NCBI RefSeq assembly: GCF_000265525.1
Contig: NC_018015.1
Location: 1,028,322 to 1,092,321, forward strand
Length of the DNA: 64,000 bases
Source: Thermococcus cleftensis
GTDB lineage: Archaea; Methanobacteriota_B; Thermococci; Thermococcales; Thermococcaceae
Direction of reading: 5' to 3'
Part shown: positions 8,753 to 19,600 of the stretch, in pieces
Layout of the letters: each line of letters starts with the position of its first letter
How positions within the stretch are numbered: position 1 is the first letter of the stretch
The notes under the pieces: model-generated
What the model saw: the letters and a program-made list of their open reading frames with translations, nothing else
What the model was told of the DNA's origin: nothing
Databases searched by the model: none
Translations under genes and position numbers: made by a program

Positions 8753-11700
8753 GTCGGCTATATCTCTTCTTGACAGGCACGGTCTCGTTGACAACCAGAG
8801 GGTTAGGCTGGTTGATGTTCTCAAGGAAGTGTTGACTTCAGGGGACTACAACCGGATAGACGTTGCCGTGGGTTTTCTCTTCATAAGTGGCATGAAAGAG
8901 ATTCAAAACGAGCTCGAGAAATTCTTCTCGAACGGGGGCAAGATGAGAATTGTAATAGGTAACCAAACGAACAGGGAAACCTTCGAGCAGCTCAGCATGG
9001 TTTACCACTCCCTTGAGGCCCTTCAAAAGATAAAACGCCGTGAAAAAAGCATGGAAACGAACCTTGACCAACAGAGCGAGGACATCGAAAAAAACGCCAA
9101 CTTCATGGAGCAGAGCGAGGAGAATGAGCAGTTCCTAAGGAGGCTTATGGACTGGGTTCGTAGTAACAAACTCGAGATTAAAATCTACGTCAAGGAGTTC
9201 ATGCACGCTAAAGCGTATCTCTTCTACCCTTCAAGGCCGTCCGTAACCCGGATGGGGCTCGTGGGCTCAAGCAACTTTACGCTGGCGGGTTTCTCCGGCA
9301 ATACCGAACTGAACGCCATCGTGCAGTCAACGCACTTCGAGAGCCTAAAAGAGTGGTATGATGAGATTTGGGAGGAGGCCCTTCCGTTCAACCCAAAGCT
9401 TCTCGAGATAATAGGAAACAGCTGGGCAGGCCAGGTTCCGGGCAACTTACCCTTGCCGTGGGAAGTACTGATCAGGGGCCTGTACGAGCTTTACAAAGAT
9501 GTCTTAGACAAAGACACGGGTTTTCTCTTGAGAAGGCTCGAAAACGTTCTCTACGACTTCCAGAAGGATGCAGTTAAGAGGGCAATATCAATAGTCAACA
9601 AATACAATGGGGTTCTGATAAGTGATGTTGTCGGTCTTGGGAAGAGCTACATAGGATTGGCACTTTTAGAACACTTCTCACTCTTGGATCTCTTGAATGG
9701 GCGTCCCAGGGAAGTTGCTGTGATAGTCCCTCCAAGTCTTGTTAGGTACTGGGAGGGGCTATTGAGGGAGTACAACATCCCCGGGAAGGTATTTTCCGCG
9801 GGCCTTTTGCCACGTAGAGAGCTTTCACCTGCCAAATACAAGGAAATGGAGAGCTATCTAAAGAACGTCGGAACTGTTTTGGTAGATGAGGCGCATCACT
9901 ACTCAAATCCCTCCACCAAATCCTACAAGAACCTTCAAGAACTAATTTCGGGTAAGAGGGTCATTCTCTTAACCGCAACGCCCTACCGGAAGAGATACAA
10001 GGATATGATAAGCCAAATTCGCCTGTTCCTTCCTGAGAGACGACACCCGTTTCCAATACATCCTCAGAACTGGGATGATTTAACGAAGGCCATTGAAAAC
10101 GGCGAACTGGACCCGTCTTACGTCTTCAGGGAGATTTTAATAAGGAGAACAAGGCACGACATCCTTAACCTCTATGGAGGAAAGGACAACTGCATTAAGG
10201 TCAAGAAAAATAAAAAACTGTGTTTCCCCGAGAGAAGGCTCTCCGTGTTGACTTACACTATCTCAGAGGTTTACCCGGAAGACATCTACGAGTTGCTTTT
10301 GAACGGCATTTCTTCCATGAACTACGCCAGGTTTGACCTTTACAGCTACGTCCTACCCCAGTTCCAGGATGCTGAGCCATACAGAAGCTTGTCCTCCGCG
10401 GGTAAAGGACTCCGGGGTATCATGAGGATTCTTTATCTGAAACGCTTGGAGAGTTCCTGGTATGCAATGTATCAGACCCTGAGAAGGGACCTGATCAAGA
10501 CGAAGAACTTCATCACTTTCGTCGAGAACGACTTCATCCCCGCTGGCGATGAGTTCGATGATGTGCTCTTGGGCAAGATTAACAGCGATAAAGAGGAGAG
10601 GGTTCTAGATGGGGAGGAGGTAAGGAAGTTCATTGAGAATTACAGGAGGGCTGGTAAAGTCACTTACAAAGCTGGTGCCTTTAGGGTCAGGAAATTGTTG
10701 GAAGATTTAAGGCACGATCTCAGGATTCTGGAGTCCATGGAATCTGCACTTAGGCCCCTTAAGGAGCAATTAGAAAGCAGTCCTAGGAGAGATCCCAAGC
10801 TCAGAAAGTTAGCTGATGAGATAGTGGAACTAAGAAATGAGGGCAAAAAGATCCTCGTTTTCAGTGAATTTGAAGAGACAGTTCAGTGGGTTTACAACGG
10901 GCTTAAAAGAACACTCCCTGAGGACATCTCGGAAAAGATGGAATACGTAAGCTCAAACACCAGGGGGATACCCAACAAGATAGTACGTTTTGCACCGCGG
11001 TCTAATGGCCTCGAGGATGAGATAGATGAATCCCAAGAGCTTCACGTTCTAATTGCAACTGACGTCCTCAGCGAAGGACTCAACCTTCAGGATGCCAACG
11101 TTGTAATAAACTACGATCTGCACTGGACGCCAATCAAGTTAATTCAGAGAATTGGTAGGGTTGATAGAATTGGAACTGAACATGATGAAATCCTGATCTA
11201 CAACTTCTTCCCCGAGAAGAAACTAGAGGAGAACCTGGGACTCCTCCAAAAAGTTGAGAGAAGAGTTCAGGAATTCAACAGGGCGTTGGGGACGGATGGG
11301 AAGATACTTCAAGAGGAAGAGGAATGGAACCCCTCAGCAATTAAAGCGATTTACGGGACCGAGAACATCGAGAAAATTGAAGAGGATGTAAGTGGTTCAC
11401 TGTTGTCAGTTACAACCTTTGCCGAAAAGCTCCTAAGAGAGTTTAAGGAGTCCAACGCGGAAAAGTTTGAGGAGATTACAAGGAGATACTCCATGAGGAG
11501 TATTGTCAGGTCCAACACGGAATATCCCGTGGCGTTTTTTGTCTGCAGCAATGGAGTGATATCCCAGTATTTTGTTTATCGTCTAGTTAACGGTGAATGG
11601 AAGGCCCAAAACGTTCCAATTGAACAGTTGCTCAAAGATACTGGTTTGAACGAAGATACACCTTCACTTAACAGCAACGAAGCTATGAAAATCTACCGCG

Positions 11701-12131
11701 GTGCAGCTAAAAAAGTTCTTTCGGACTTCCAGAAACTACTGAGGATCGCTGAGAGTGAACTGGAGTACACCACCCGGAGACCCTCCAAGATCCCGGCACA
11801 GGTCAGGATAATTCTCGGCAAACTTCAGGAGAAAATCGAAAAAACCAGGAGTCCCGGAGAGAAGGAGTCCCTGAGTCTGCTCTATGATCTTGTCTATTGG
11901 GGATACCTGAACAATGAGCCTTTCAGAAATGCGCTCTTAAAAGCCAACGTGAAGAAGACCACTTCAAGAGATAAGGTAGAAGAGCTCTGCTGGAATCTAG
12001 TCGAGCGCTTTGGGATAGCAGCAAGACGTAAAGCAGTTAAAGAGGAGATAACAAAGCGTAGAACTGAAGGGATTAAGCCTCACATAGTTGCGGGGCTGCT
12101 ATTTGTCCCAGATGGCAGCCGAGGTGAATAG
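8745..12131 (+). CDS. SNF2-type helicase with N-terminal PLD nuclease domain (DrmD-like)
   Basis: An 1128-residue fusion. Residues about 1-220 form a phospholipase D-like domain with HAK at 154-156 and GSSNFT near 175. A superfamily 2/SNF2 motor follows: motif I DVVGLGKSY near 294, DEAHH near 381, TATPYRKR near 408 and QRIGRVDRIG near 801. The C-terminal 300 residues are helical. Such helicases act in restriction-like defence; DISARM class 1 uses an SNF2 helicase called DrmD. The start overlaps abiEii by 8 bases, an unusual link between a toxin-antitoxin pair and a defence helicase. The partner could be the methyltransferase at 222-4067 or the drmABC genes at 16.7 kb. Only one HKD-like motif is obvious, so nuclease activity would need dimerisation. 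Confidence 0.85.
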   Translation: MAESAISLLDRHGLVDNQRVRLVDVLKEVLTSGDYNRIDVAVGFLFISGMKEIQNELEKFFSNGGKMRIVIGNQTNRETFEQLSMVYHSLEALQKIKRREKSMETNLDQQSEDIEKNANFMEQSEENEQFLRRLMDWVRSNKLEIKIYVKEFMHAKAYLFYPSRPSVTRMGLVGSSNFTLAGFSGNTELNAIVQSTHFESLKEWYDEIWEEALPFNPKLLEIIGNSWAGQVPGNLPLPWEVLIRGLYELYKDVLDKDTGFLLRRLENVLYDFQKDAVKRAISIVNKYNGVLISDVVGLGKSYIGLALLEHFSLLDLLNGRPREVAVIVPPSLVRYWEGLLREYNIPGKVFSAGLLPRRELSPAKYKEMESYLKNVGTVLVDEAHHYSNPSTKSYKNLQELISGKRVILLTATPYRKRYKDMISQIRLFLPERRHPFPIHPQNWDDLTKAIENGELDPSYVFREILIRRTRHDILNLYGGKDNCIKVKKNKKLCFPERRLSVLTYTISEVYPEDIYELLLNGISSMNYARFDLYSYVLPQFQDAEPYRSLSSAGKGLRGIMRILYLKRLESSWYAMYQTLRRDLIKTKNFITFVENDFIPAGDEFDDVLLGKINSDKEERVLDGEEVRKFIENYRRAGKVTYKAGAFRVRKLLEDLRHDLRILESMESALRPLKEQLESSPRRDPKLRKLADEIVELRNEGKKILVFSEFEETVQWVYNGLKRTLPEDISEKMEYVSSNTRGIPNKIVRFAPRSNGLEDEIDESQELHVLIATDVLSEGLNLQDANVVINYDLHWTPIKLIQRIGRVDRIGTEHDEILIYNFFPEKKLEENLGLLQKVERRVQEFNRALGTDGKILQEEEEWNPSAIKAIYGTENIEKIEEDVSGSLLSVTTFAEKLLREFKESNAEKFEEITRRYSMRSIVRSNTEYPVAFFVCSNGVISQYFVYRLVNGEWKAQNVPIEQLLKDTGLNEDTPSLNSNEAMKIYRGAAKKVLSDFQKLLRIAESELEYTTRRPSKIPAQVRIILGKLQEKIEKTRSPGEKESLSLLYDLVYWGYLNNEPFRNALLKANVKKTTSRDKVEELCWNLVERFGIAARRKAVKEEITKRRTEGIKPHIVAGLLFVPDGSRGE

Positions 12132-12192
12132 TGAATCATGTCCATCTCAAATTATTTAACGCGTTAGGATAAACTACAAACTGGTGATCACG

Positions 12193-12639
12193 ATGGAGGA
12201 GAAGGTCGTCGGTGTTACCTTTCCCGTCCCAAAGCCCTTCCTGGACAGGATACTCGAGGAAGGGAAGAGGGTCTTCGTGAAGCCCTCGACGCTGAGGGTG
12301 AAACCGGGAATGAAGGTTGTTTTCTACGCCTCCAGGGAGGGCCAGGCCTGGCTCGGGGAGGCGGAAGTTGAGGGCGTCGAGTTCCTCAACGGTATCGAGG
12401 AAATCATCGAGAAGTACGGGGATGAGTTGTTCCTCACAGCCAAGGAGCTCAGGGATTACGAGAGGGAAAGGGCGAAGTGGCACTCCCGCGGGAGGAGGCC
12501 GAGGCCCTGGATGGTGCTCAGGTTGAAAAACCTCAAGAAGTACCCGAAACCCGTTAAACCGCCGAGGTTCATTGCGGTATCGGGGAGGTACATAAAGGAG
12601 AGGGAATACAAGGAAATCCTAAGGAAGAGCGGGCTTTAG
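12193..12639 (+). CDS. DUF365 (PUA/ASCH-like) protein
   Basis: A 148-residue protein opening with [17 protein letters not shown], the typical start of the archaeal DUF365 family, whose fold resembles PUA/ASCH RNA-binding domains. The role is unknown, perhaps binding of RNA or modified nucleic acid. ATG at 12193 is chosen because GGTGATC lies just upstream; a GTG at 12184 is in frame. A TATA-like ATTATTTAA lies near 12153. It converges with the EVE-domain gene and overlaps its end by 4 bases. Codon use is GC-rich and host-like. Confidence 0.75.
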   Translation: MEEKVVGVTFPVPKPFLDRILEEGKRVFVKPSTLRVKPGMKVVFYASREGQAWLGEAEVEGVEFLNGIEEIIEKYGDELFLTAKELRDYERERAKWHSRGRRPRPWMVLRLKNLKKYPKPVKPPRFIAVSGRYIKEREYKEILRKSGL

Positions 12640-13067
12640 AGGAGGCTTTCAATGATTTTGTAATCCTCCTCTGGGATTTCTCTCATTGCTTTGCCCATTA
12701 AATGCCCGCTCCAGCGCTTCTTGTTCGTGATGAACTTCAGCTTTGGGATGAGGGGCTTGAAGTCGAGCTCACCGAGCTTTATGGGCTTGATTTTGACCCT
12801 GAGGGGGTAAGTCTCGTTTAGGTGTGGTGGACTCTTGAAGATTCTGCTTGAGTCTGTGTAAGGCTCGCTCACGACTTCAAAGATGCCGACGATCTTAGGC
12901 TCGAGAACTTCCTTGTTCTTCCTTTCCTGCTTGACGTAGAAGACGAGCTTGTCACCGGGTTTGACTTTGGCGATGGTGTTCTTGTGCCTCTTTGCCACGC
13001 CCCAGACGTTCTTCTTTCTGACAACCTCCCAGTTGTCGCGATTGGTGATGCAGAGCCAGTAGGTCAT
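12636..13067 (-). CDS. EVE-domain (UPF0310) protein
   Basis: A 143-residue protein starting MTYWLCITN, then [22 protein letters not shown] and ending [19 protein letters not shown], which is the EVE/UPF0310 layout. EVE domains belong to the PUA-like superfamily and bind modified bases; they are often fused or linked to McrB-like and other restriction modules. Its position among DNA-methylation genes fits a reader of modified DNA or RNA, but that is inference. GGTGAA precedes the ATG. It converges with DUF365, with a 4-base overlap of the ends. Confidence 0.85.
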   Translation of the reverse strand: MTYWLCITNRDNWEVVRKKNVWGVAKRHKNTIAKVKPGDKLVFYVKQERKNKEVLEPKIVGIFEVVSEPYTDSSRIFKSPPHLNETYPLRVKIKPIKLGELDFKPLIPKLKFITNKKRWSGHLMGKAMREIPEEDYKIIESLL

Positions 13068-13152
13068 GGGAGTTCACCGTTAACTTTTTTGAGAACGATG
13101 AGATAAACCTTCTGCTTCCCGTGGCAGGGTTCACGGGGATAGTCTTAAAGCC

Positions 13153-14304
13153 ATGACACCTTATCCCCCCTACGGGGATGGAAGCCGGGCTTTGACTTCT
13201 GTTGTCCCGCTTGATGAGAGGGTGAAAGGGTTGAAGACACATCACAGGGGAATGATCCGGGAGTATTCCCGGGTGTTTGGACGGTACGTCGGTTCCGAGG
13301 AGTACGAGCGTGACCTCGAGGAGAGGAAACGGCGGGAGGCGCTGTTCTCCGAGGTTCTGGCTGAGGAAAGGATAAAGAGGCTGAGCGAGTTTGAGCTGGG
13401 GGAGATAATCTCAGGTCTCTGGGCAACGAGGGTGTGGACTAACAAGGACTACCTCCTCCAGAGAATAATCTCGGACAACGGGATGGAGAAGATACGGAAG
13501 GAACTCTTTAACCTGCTTTATGGTGGGGCTCCCTTTGAGGAGCGTTTTGATAGGTTTATGGGGAGCATCAAGGGCCTTGGTCCTGCCTCTGTTACCGAGT
13601 TGCTCTGCCTCTTCAACCCGAGAGAGTACGGCATCTGGAACGACAAGGCCAGGAAGGCCCTGGGACTGCTGGGCTTTGACGACGAGCTTCCCCTCGGGAA
13701 GTACAGGATCTCGGGGGAGGAGTACGGGAGGTTCAACTCGGTCGCGAAGGAGATAGCCGCCGAACTCAGGAGTGAGGGCTTTGGGGACCCTGATCTGCTG
13801 TTCGTCGATTACTTTCTCTATGAGGTGTGGAGGCACGGACCCCTCGAGCCTGTCGGGGAGACGGTGGTTCCCCGGAACGTCGGGGAGTTCGACCACAACG
13901 AGATCAGAGACCACGTTCGCGACATCGGGCTGTGGCTGGGCTTTGATGCCGAGACTGAAAAGCTGATCGCCCCGGGTTCGAGGGTCGACGTGGTGTGGAG
14001 GGCCCGGATAGGCAACCTGGGAACGGTGGCTTACGTCTTTGAGATCCACAGGAACGGCTCGATAAAGAGCCTGATCCTCAACCTGCAGAAAGCCTCGAGG
14101 AGCTCGGTCGTTCAGAAGGTCATCGCGGTGTCCGATGGGGAGCAGCTGGCTAAGATCAGGAGGGAGGTTGAGGGCCTTCCTGAGAATTTCGTTCGTAAGC
14201 TGGTCTTCTGGGACGTTGCGGAGGTCGAGCGCACCTACGAGAAGCTGTCAGAGGTGGCCGGGGTGATCCAGGGGCTCGGCCTGATCTCCAGCGAATTCGA
14301 GTGA
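13153..14304 (+). CDS. Helix-hairpin-helix protein with possible PD-(D/E)XK domain
   Basis: A 383-residue protein. Residues 140-163 (GLGPASVTELLCLFNP then REYGIWN) form a helix-hairpin-helix like that of DNA glycosylases. Residues about 275-330 (VDVVW…YVFEIHRNGS…KVIAVSD) have the layout of a restriction-endonuclease fold, with Asp279 and Glu297, but His299 stands where the motif lysine is expected. A nuclease or DNA-damage protein is plausible but unproven. The start is uncertain: ATG at 13153 has no ribosome site, and TTG at 13231 (after GGTGA) is an alternative. The metallo-beta-lactamase gene follows 59 bases later. Confidence 0.65.
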   Translation: MTPYPPYGDGSRALTSVVPLDERVKGLKTHHRGMIREYSRVFGRYVGSEEYERDLEERKRREALFSEVLAEERIKRLSEFELGEIISGLWATRVWTNKDYLLQRIISDNGMEKIRKELFNLLYGGAPFEERFDRFMGSIKGLGPASVTELLCLFNPREYGIWNDKARKALGLLGFDDELPLGKYRISGEEYGRFNSVAKEIAAELRSEGFGDPDLLFVDYFLYEVWRHGPLEPVGETVVPRNVGEFDHNEIRDHVRDIGLWLGFDAETEKLIAPGSRVDVVWRARIGNLGTVAYVFEIHRNGSIKSLILNLQKASRSSVVQKVIAVSDGEQLAKIRREVEGLPENFVRKLVFWDVAEVERTYEKLSEVAGVIQGLGLISSEFE

Positions 14305-14363
14305 GCTGTCGGTTCCCAGGAAACCCTTATCTGGGTTGGGGTGTAATTCCTCTGGGGTTCGCT

Positions 14364-15917
14364 ATGAGGATAACCGTCTACGATGGGACGAGGACGATTG
14401 GGGGCTCAAAGATCCACGTATCCGGGGGAGAGAGCGGCCTCTTCCTCGACTTCGGGATGAACTTCGCGAAATACTCCCTCTACTACGAGGAGTTCATAAG
14501 CGAAAGGCCCTCGCGCGGGATCCACGACCTGTGGAGGCTCGGCCTGATACCGAAGCTCAACGTCTACCGTGCTGACTTAATACCCCCCGACCTTTCGGGA
14601 GAAGTGACCAGATATCCAAAAGTGCCAGTTAATGCCGTTCTCATAAGCCACGCCCACCTCGATCACGTGGGGAACGTTGCCCTCCTCGACGGGAATGTCC
14701 CCCTGGTCGGTTCTCCCACCACGATCGTGCTCCTGAAGGCCCTCAGGGACACCTCCCGCCAGGTGCACATGGGTATGGAGCTTCCCTACTACGCCCCCAA
14801 GAGCCCGAGCGGTGCCAACCCCTCCGTGCTGGAGGCGGACAGGGAGGTGAGACACTACCCGAGCAGGGATGTTATATTGACTGGGGAGCTCCCCGCGGAG
14901 GGTAGGGAGTTCCTGCACTGGAGGGCCAACGTCGAGCTGGCATCGGGCCGTGGCAGGGTCAAGCCCATACTGCCCGGAAGGGTCGAGACTCTCGACGAGG
15001 CCGACCTGGGGTTCGAGGTCAGGGCCTTTCCCGTGGACCACTCCATCTACGGTGCCAGCGCCTACATCGTGGAGAGCGACGTGGCGGTGGCCTACACCGG
15101 CGACTTCAGGTTCCACGGGAAGAATGGGGATCTCACGAGGCGGTTCCTGAGGGAGGCGAGGAACGCGGGGGTTCTCGTGACCGAGGGGACGAGGGTCGGA
15201 AGGGACGAGGGCTCCAATGTCTCGGAGGAGGACGTCTACAGGGCCGCCCTTCCCATCGTGGAAGATGCGAGGGGCCTCGTGATAGCGGATTTCTCGGCCA
15301 GGAACTTCGAGAGGCTCGAGAGCTTCAAGAGGATTGCCGAGAGGACCGGGAGAAAGCTCGTCGTCACCACAAAGGATGCCTACTTCCTCCACGCCCTGGG
15401 CCTCGTGGACGGGGAGGATCGCCTCACAGGCCTGGGGATCTACACCAGCTCAAAGACCAGACTCGAGAAGTGGGAGGAGTGGATACTCGGGGAGTACTAT
15501 GAGCTCAAGGTTACCCCCGGGGAGCTCAGGTCTGGGGGAGAAAGCTACGTCCTCTGCTTCTCCTTCCACGATATGCCGCATCTCCTCGACATCATGCCAA
15601 TGGGCGGAGTTTACATCTACTCCTCCAGCGAGGCCTTCGGTGAGGAGCAGGGGTTCAGCTTCCTGAGGCTCTGGAACTGGCTGAGCTACTTCGGCTTCGA
15701 GGTCCACGGGTTCAGCGTCGATGAAAACGGTAACCCCGTTTTCGACAAGGGCCTACACGCCTCGGGCCACGTCTCGAGGGAGGAGCTGGCGAGGGCCATC
15801 GACTACATCGACCCCGATCACATCGTCCCAGTCCACACCGAGAACCCCTGGTGGTTCAGGGAGAACTGGGGGGAGAGGGCTGTACTGCTGGAGGATGGAG
15901 AACACTGGGAGGTCTGA
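14364..15917 (+). CDS. RNase J-like metallo-beta-lactamase fold hydrolase
   Basis: A 517-residue protein with the zinc-binding motif HAHLDH at residues 96-101, a second histidine in FPVDHSIYGA, AYTGDFRFHG, and a terminal histidine in IVPVHTEN. These are the metal-ligand segments of the metallo-beta-lactamase/beta-CASP RNase J and CPSF families. The predicted role is an exo- or endoribonuclease, or possibly a DNase. ATG at 14364 is the first start at which the fold begins; the longer frame to 14301 overlaps the upstream gene and has no ribosome site. The next gene starts 2 bases after its stop. Confidence 0.8.
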   Translation: MRITVYDGTRTIGGSKIHVSGGESGLFLDFGMNFAKYSLYYEEFISERPSRGIHDLWRLGLIPKLNVYRADLIPPDLSGEVTRYPKVPVNAVLISHAHLDHVGNVALLDGNVPLVGSPTTIVLLKALRDTSRQVHMGMELPYYAPKSPSGANPSVLEADREVRHYPSRDVILTGELPAEGREFLHWRANVELASGRGRVKPILPGRVETLDEADLGFEVRAFPVDHSIYGASAYIVESDVAVAYTGDFRFHGKNGDLTRRFLREARNAGVLVTEGTRVGRDEGSNVSEEDVYRAALPIVEDARGLVIADFSARNFERLESFKRIAERTGRKLVVTTKDAYFLHALGLVDGEDRLTGLGIYTSSKTRLEKWEEWILGEYYELKVTPGELRSGGESYVLCFSFHDMPHLLDIMPMGGVYIYSSSEAFGEEQGFSFLRLWNWLSYFGFEVHGFSVDENGNPVFDKGLHASGHVSREELARAIDYIDPDHIVPVHTENPWWFRENWGERAVLLEDGEHWEV

Positions 15918-15919
15918 GG

Positions 15920-16246
15920 ATGGTTAGGATAGCCGTTTACGGGACGCTGAGAAGGGGGAAGCCCCTTCACGGCTACCTCCACGGGGCAAGGTTCCTCGGG
16001 GAGGAGTGGATAGAGGGTTACGAGCTTTACTTCGACGGCCTTCCTTACGCCGTCAAAGGGGCTGGACGGCTGAAGGTGGAGGTCTACGAGGTCGATGGGG
16101 AGGTCTTCGAGGACATCAACACCCTGGAGGTCGGCGCGGGCTACACCCCTGTCGAGGTGGAGACCGGGTTCGGGAGGGCCATCCTGTGGGAGGTTAGCTC
16201 GCCTAGGGGTTTTAGGGTGGAGAGCGGGGACTTCGACGATGTGTAG
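15920..16246 (+). CDS. Gamma-glutamylcyclotransferase-like (AIG2) protein
   Basis: A 108-residue protein with the family signature VYGTLRRGKPLH near residues 6-17, where the YGTL loop binds the gamma-glutamyl group, and a later NTLEVGAGYTPVEV region. The usual family length is about 110-150. It probably cyclises gamma-glutamyl peptides or acts on gamma-glutamylamines; the substrate is unknown. The start ATG comes 2 bases after the preceding stop, so it is co-transcribed with the metallo-beta-lactamase. It is the last host-like gene before the AT-rich island. Confidence 0.8.
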   Translation: MVRIAVYGTLRRGKPLHGYLHGARFLGEEWIEGYELYFDGLPYAVKGAGRLKVEVYEVDGEVFEDINTLEVGAGYTPVEVETGFGRAILWEVSSPRGFRVESGDFDDV

Positions 16247-16686
16247 GGGGCCATGGTAGCTCCCTCAGATTTGCAGATGCTGAGTCGAATACATCTGAAC
16301 TTACAAACCCGACCCACACCAGCCCCTAGCCACGAGACCACAACTACAAAGGCCATTCCGAAGAAAAAGCTCCCTAAGAAACCAGAAACTCCGTCCCAAA
16401 CACATGAGAAAGTTCTTTGCGCAGGAACAGGAGAAACGGCAACGCCACAATCAAAAAGCTCCTTATGGGTCACTCAATTAGATACGATATCAATGCTCTC
16501 CATTACTCCCATCACACGGTGGATGAGCTTCAGGATGCATATGATAAGATTTTCGAAAATTTGCGATTTATTTCTTTTTGATTTATTTATCCAGATCCTG
16601 GTTATTATTTTCAATCATGCTTTTTAGTAACTCTTAAAAGGATTGGTACCATCAATTTTACTGCTGGAGAGGGGGAGGTCGACAGT
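16247..16686. other. Gene-poor junction before the DISARM island
   Basis: About 440 bases with no gene that I can support. Base composition changes here from GC-rich host style to AT-rich. A frame on the minus strand (about 16240-16473) has a hydrophobic stretch, VVVVSWLGAGVG, and could be the remnant of a membrane-protein gene. Near the right end are a TATA-like CTTAAAAGG (about 16632-16640) and the ribosome site of drmA. I saw no copy of the tRNA-Gln 3' end here. Confidence 0.5.
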
Positions 16687-19600
16687 ATGGGAATGCGATC
16701 AGATCTCGTTGCTGATCTCGTTGCTGAGCTTCTTGGTCCAAGAGATGGCATCTATGAAGAACTCCCCAAAACAAGAAAGCCGACAACAGAGTACATAACG
16801 GGGATTCTTTCCCCAAGGACAATATTATCTGAAGAGATCATAGAGTATGCATCTACAGAAGGAATTTCAGGAACTGAGGAAGTTACCAGAGGAGCTGAGG
16901 ATGAGGAAGAGGATGGTGATGTAAGTCTTGGGTTCAACCCCATTCTGGATCCCAGATCTCCTCCCCGTTCGCTTGGCATCTCTTTTGCTATTAAACCATT
17001 AACCGGAAAAACTCCCATTCTTGCAATTTGTGTTACATGGGCGCGCTATTTCTGGGACGGGGGTAAAAACGTATGGAAAAGATTTCCTAGGGCTTCATGT
17101 CTGAAAGTTGAGCTTAAACCATGTGTGGAAGGAGCCCCATGCCCCCCTCAGGATTTTAAATTGCCAGAAAGCAAAGTTGCAGAGCTTTTGGGTATTACAG
17201 AGGATGAACTCCTGCTTCGAGTAATCACCAGAAGACGGGGAGAACAAGTCCACGTATCCATATTCCTTGTTAATGCGCTTCAGTTCAATAGGGATAGTTC
17301 AGATGGAATTGGGTTTGTTCAAACTCATATCTTCCAGCCACAGATTAGGGTTAGAATATTCAATGCTGAGCCTGTTCACACCACGTTTGGAAACGAATCT
17401 GATGTGGTTGATTTTGTTTATCGTAATCGCAAAGGGTATGCAAAGGGTCATATGTGCTCTGCAGTATGGTGCATACAGTCACCTGAGGAGTGTGTTGATC
17501 CAGAGTTTGAATTTCCGGGGGAGGCTCCTCCTCGACCGCCATTTAAGTGGATTGATTCGGAAACTGTGTTTGAAATTTACAAAAAAATTGCAGAAAAGGA
17601 AGGTATTCCTGAGCCTGAAAAAGCTGCAAAATCCTTGGTCAACCTATTTATTCCTCTTTCTCCACAGGATGGGGATTCATGGAAAAACTTCATGTTGATT
17701 CGTTCAGAATTTGTTCCGGTTTACGCCATCTCAGCACCTTCCTTTAGCTGGAGGGAGGAATTTGGAAGACCTCCTGTTCTTGAGGCGAGAAAGCTTGCTG
17801 AGATGTGGAACCCCTCCGAACTGAAAAATGCCCTTATGCCACTGTACAGAGGATACCTTAAATGGTTCAAAGATCAGGTAAAAGAGTACCTGAAGCTGAA
17901 AAAGGAGAGTGAAAAGCGTATTGGGCTCATTATGTTAAGGGAAATAGCCAATGTCATCGGGAGGATCCGGAGAGGAATACGTGTTCTTGAGACCGATGAA
18001 GATGCCAGGCTTTCATTCTGCTTTGCAAACAAGGCTATGGATCTCCAGTTTGGATGGCAGCATAAAGATAAACAAGGGGATGGACAACCATTGGTATGGA
18101 GACCTTACCAGCTGGCATTCCTTTTGATGAATATTGAGTCCATAACAAATCCAGATTCTCCAGATAGGGAAATCTGCGATCTTCTGTGGATACCAACTGG
18201 AGGGGGAAAGACTGAGGCATATCTTGGACTAGTGGCCTTCACACTGGCATACCGGCGCAGAAGAGCACTTTCTAGGATAGGGAAATCTGATATCGACACA
18301 AGCGGAGCTGGCACTGGTGTTATTTCAAGATACACGCTAAGGCTGCTTACAATTCAGCAGTTCAGAAGGGCACTTTCCATGATAACTGCCTGCGAGTACC
18401 TTAGAGTGTACGGACTTAAAGAAGGAAAACCTCCTGGATGGAGACCTAAAGGGTATCCCAATCAGGAAGATCAGTTTATCTGGGGAGGTACAAGATTCTC
18501 CATAGGTCTATGGGTAGGAGGCAATCTCACTCCTAACAGACTTGATAGCGTTCCAAGCAGGGATAAATCGGAAATTATTCCCGGTGCACTTGATATTCTT
18601 CTGGGAAAAGCCTCAGAAAAGGGTCGGGGTGAACCCGCACAGGTACTGCGTTGCCCCGCTTGTGGAAGCATACTTGCAATCCCTGCCGGCGGACTGGACG
18701 CAAAAGAACCGGTTCAGATCCATCTAACAATCCGATCTTCATCGTCAGCAGAAACTATCAACGAGATTCTAAAGAAGATAGCAGGCGGCAATATTGGAGA
18801 TACTGGTATTGAGTTGGTGTCAGTATTGGTCGAGGCTCTCCCATCTCCAGAATTTCATGTTATTACGTTTACAATTCGCAGTGATAGACCTATCACGACT
18901 GATCTCTGGGATGGTGCATGGGAAGTTATTAAAGAATTTCTGAACAAACACAATATCCACGTAACCCTGAGGGCAGCAAGACCTTCAAGACCGGGATATT
19001 TCCTGATATCAAGAGCGAGGAATAAATCCAAAAAATCCAGTGCCTTTCACGACTTTGAAATTTACTGCCCAAATCCAAAGTGTGAGCTTAATAATGCCCT
19101 CTGGGTTGAAGGTTATCCAAAGGGTAGCCATGATTCATTCGAATTCAGAATTAATGGTAAACGCATGTATCTCCATATTCCCGGAAATCTTGAATTCAGG
19201 ATGGTCCCTGATTTTACATGGGTCGAACGAATGGAAGGTATTACAATAAATCGGGAAACTTCAAGCGTTCTTTCCCACAGGATCCCAATACCCGCCCAGA
19301 CCGTTGATGAACAGATTTACAGATTGCCTCCTTCTTTTTTGATAGCTACCGTTGATAAATTTGCCCAGATTTCATTTAAGCCTGAAAGTGCGATTTTATT
19401 CGGGATAACCAATGCATTTAGCTCCACTGTTTCAAAATCGCAAAAAGATTTGATGGAAACTGAGAAGGGATTTGGCTACAGGAGAATGCGTCCAGAGAAA
19501 ATACGTGGTAACGGAAGGGTTAAAGTGCCACGTCTAGACCCCCCCGACTTGGTAATACAGGACGAGCTCCATCTGATCTCAGGTCCCCTTGGGAGCATGG

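Noticed and set aside
16141-16473. Minus-strand ORF with a hydrophobic segment before the island
   Set aside because: It overlaps the gamma-glutamylcyclotransferase end, has no ribosome site, and only one short hydrophobic run supports it; kept as a possible remnant in the gene-poor region.
16247-16686. Second attachment site (copy of the tRNA-Gln 3' end) at the left edge of the island
   Set aside because: I found no match to the T-arm sequence here or elsewhere in the window by reading; the other site may be lost or outside.
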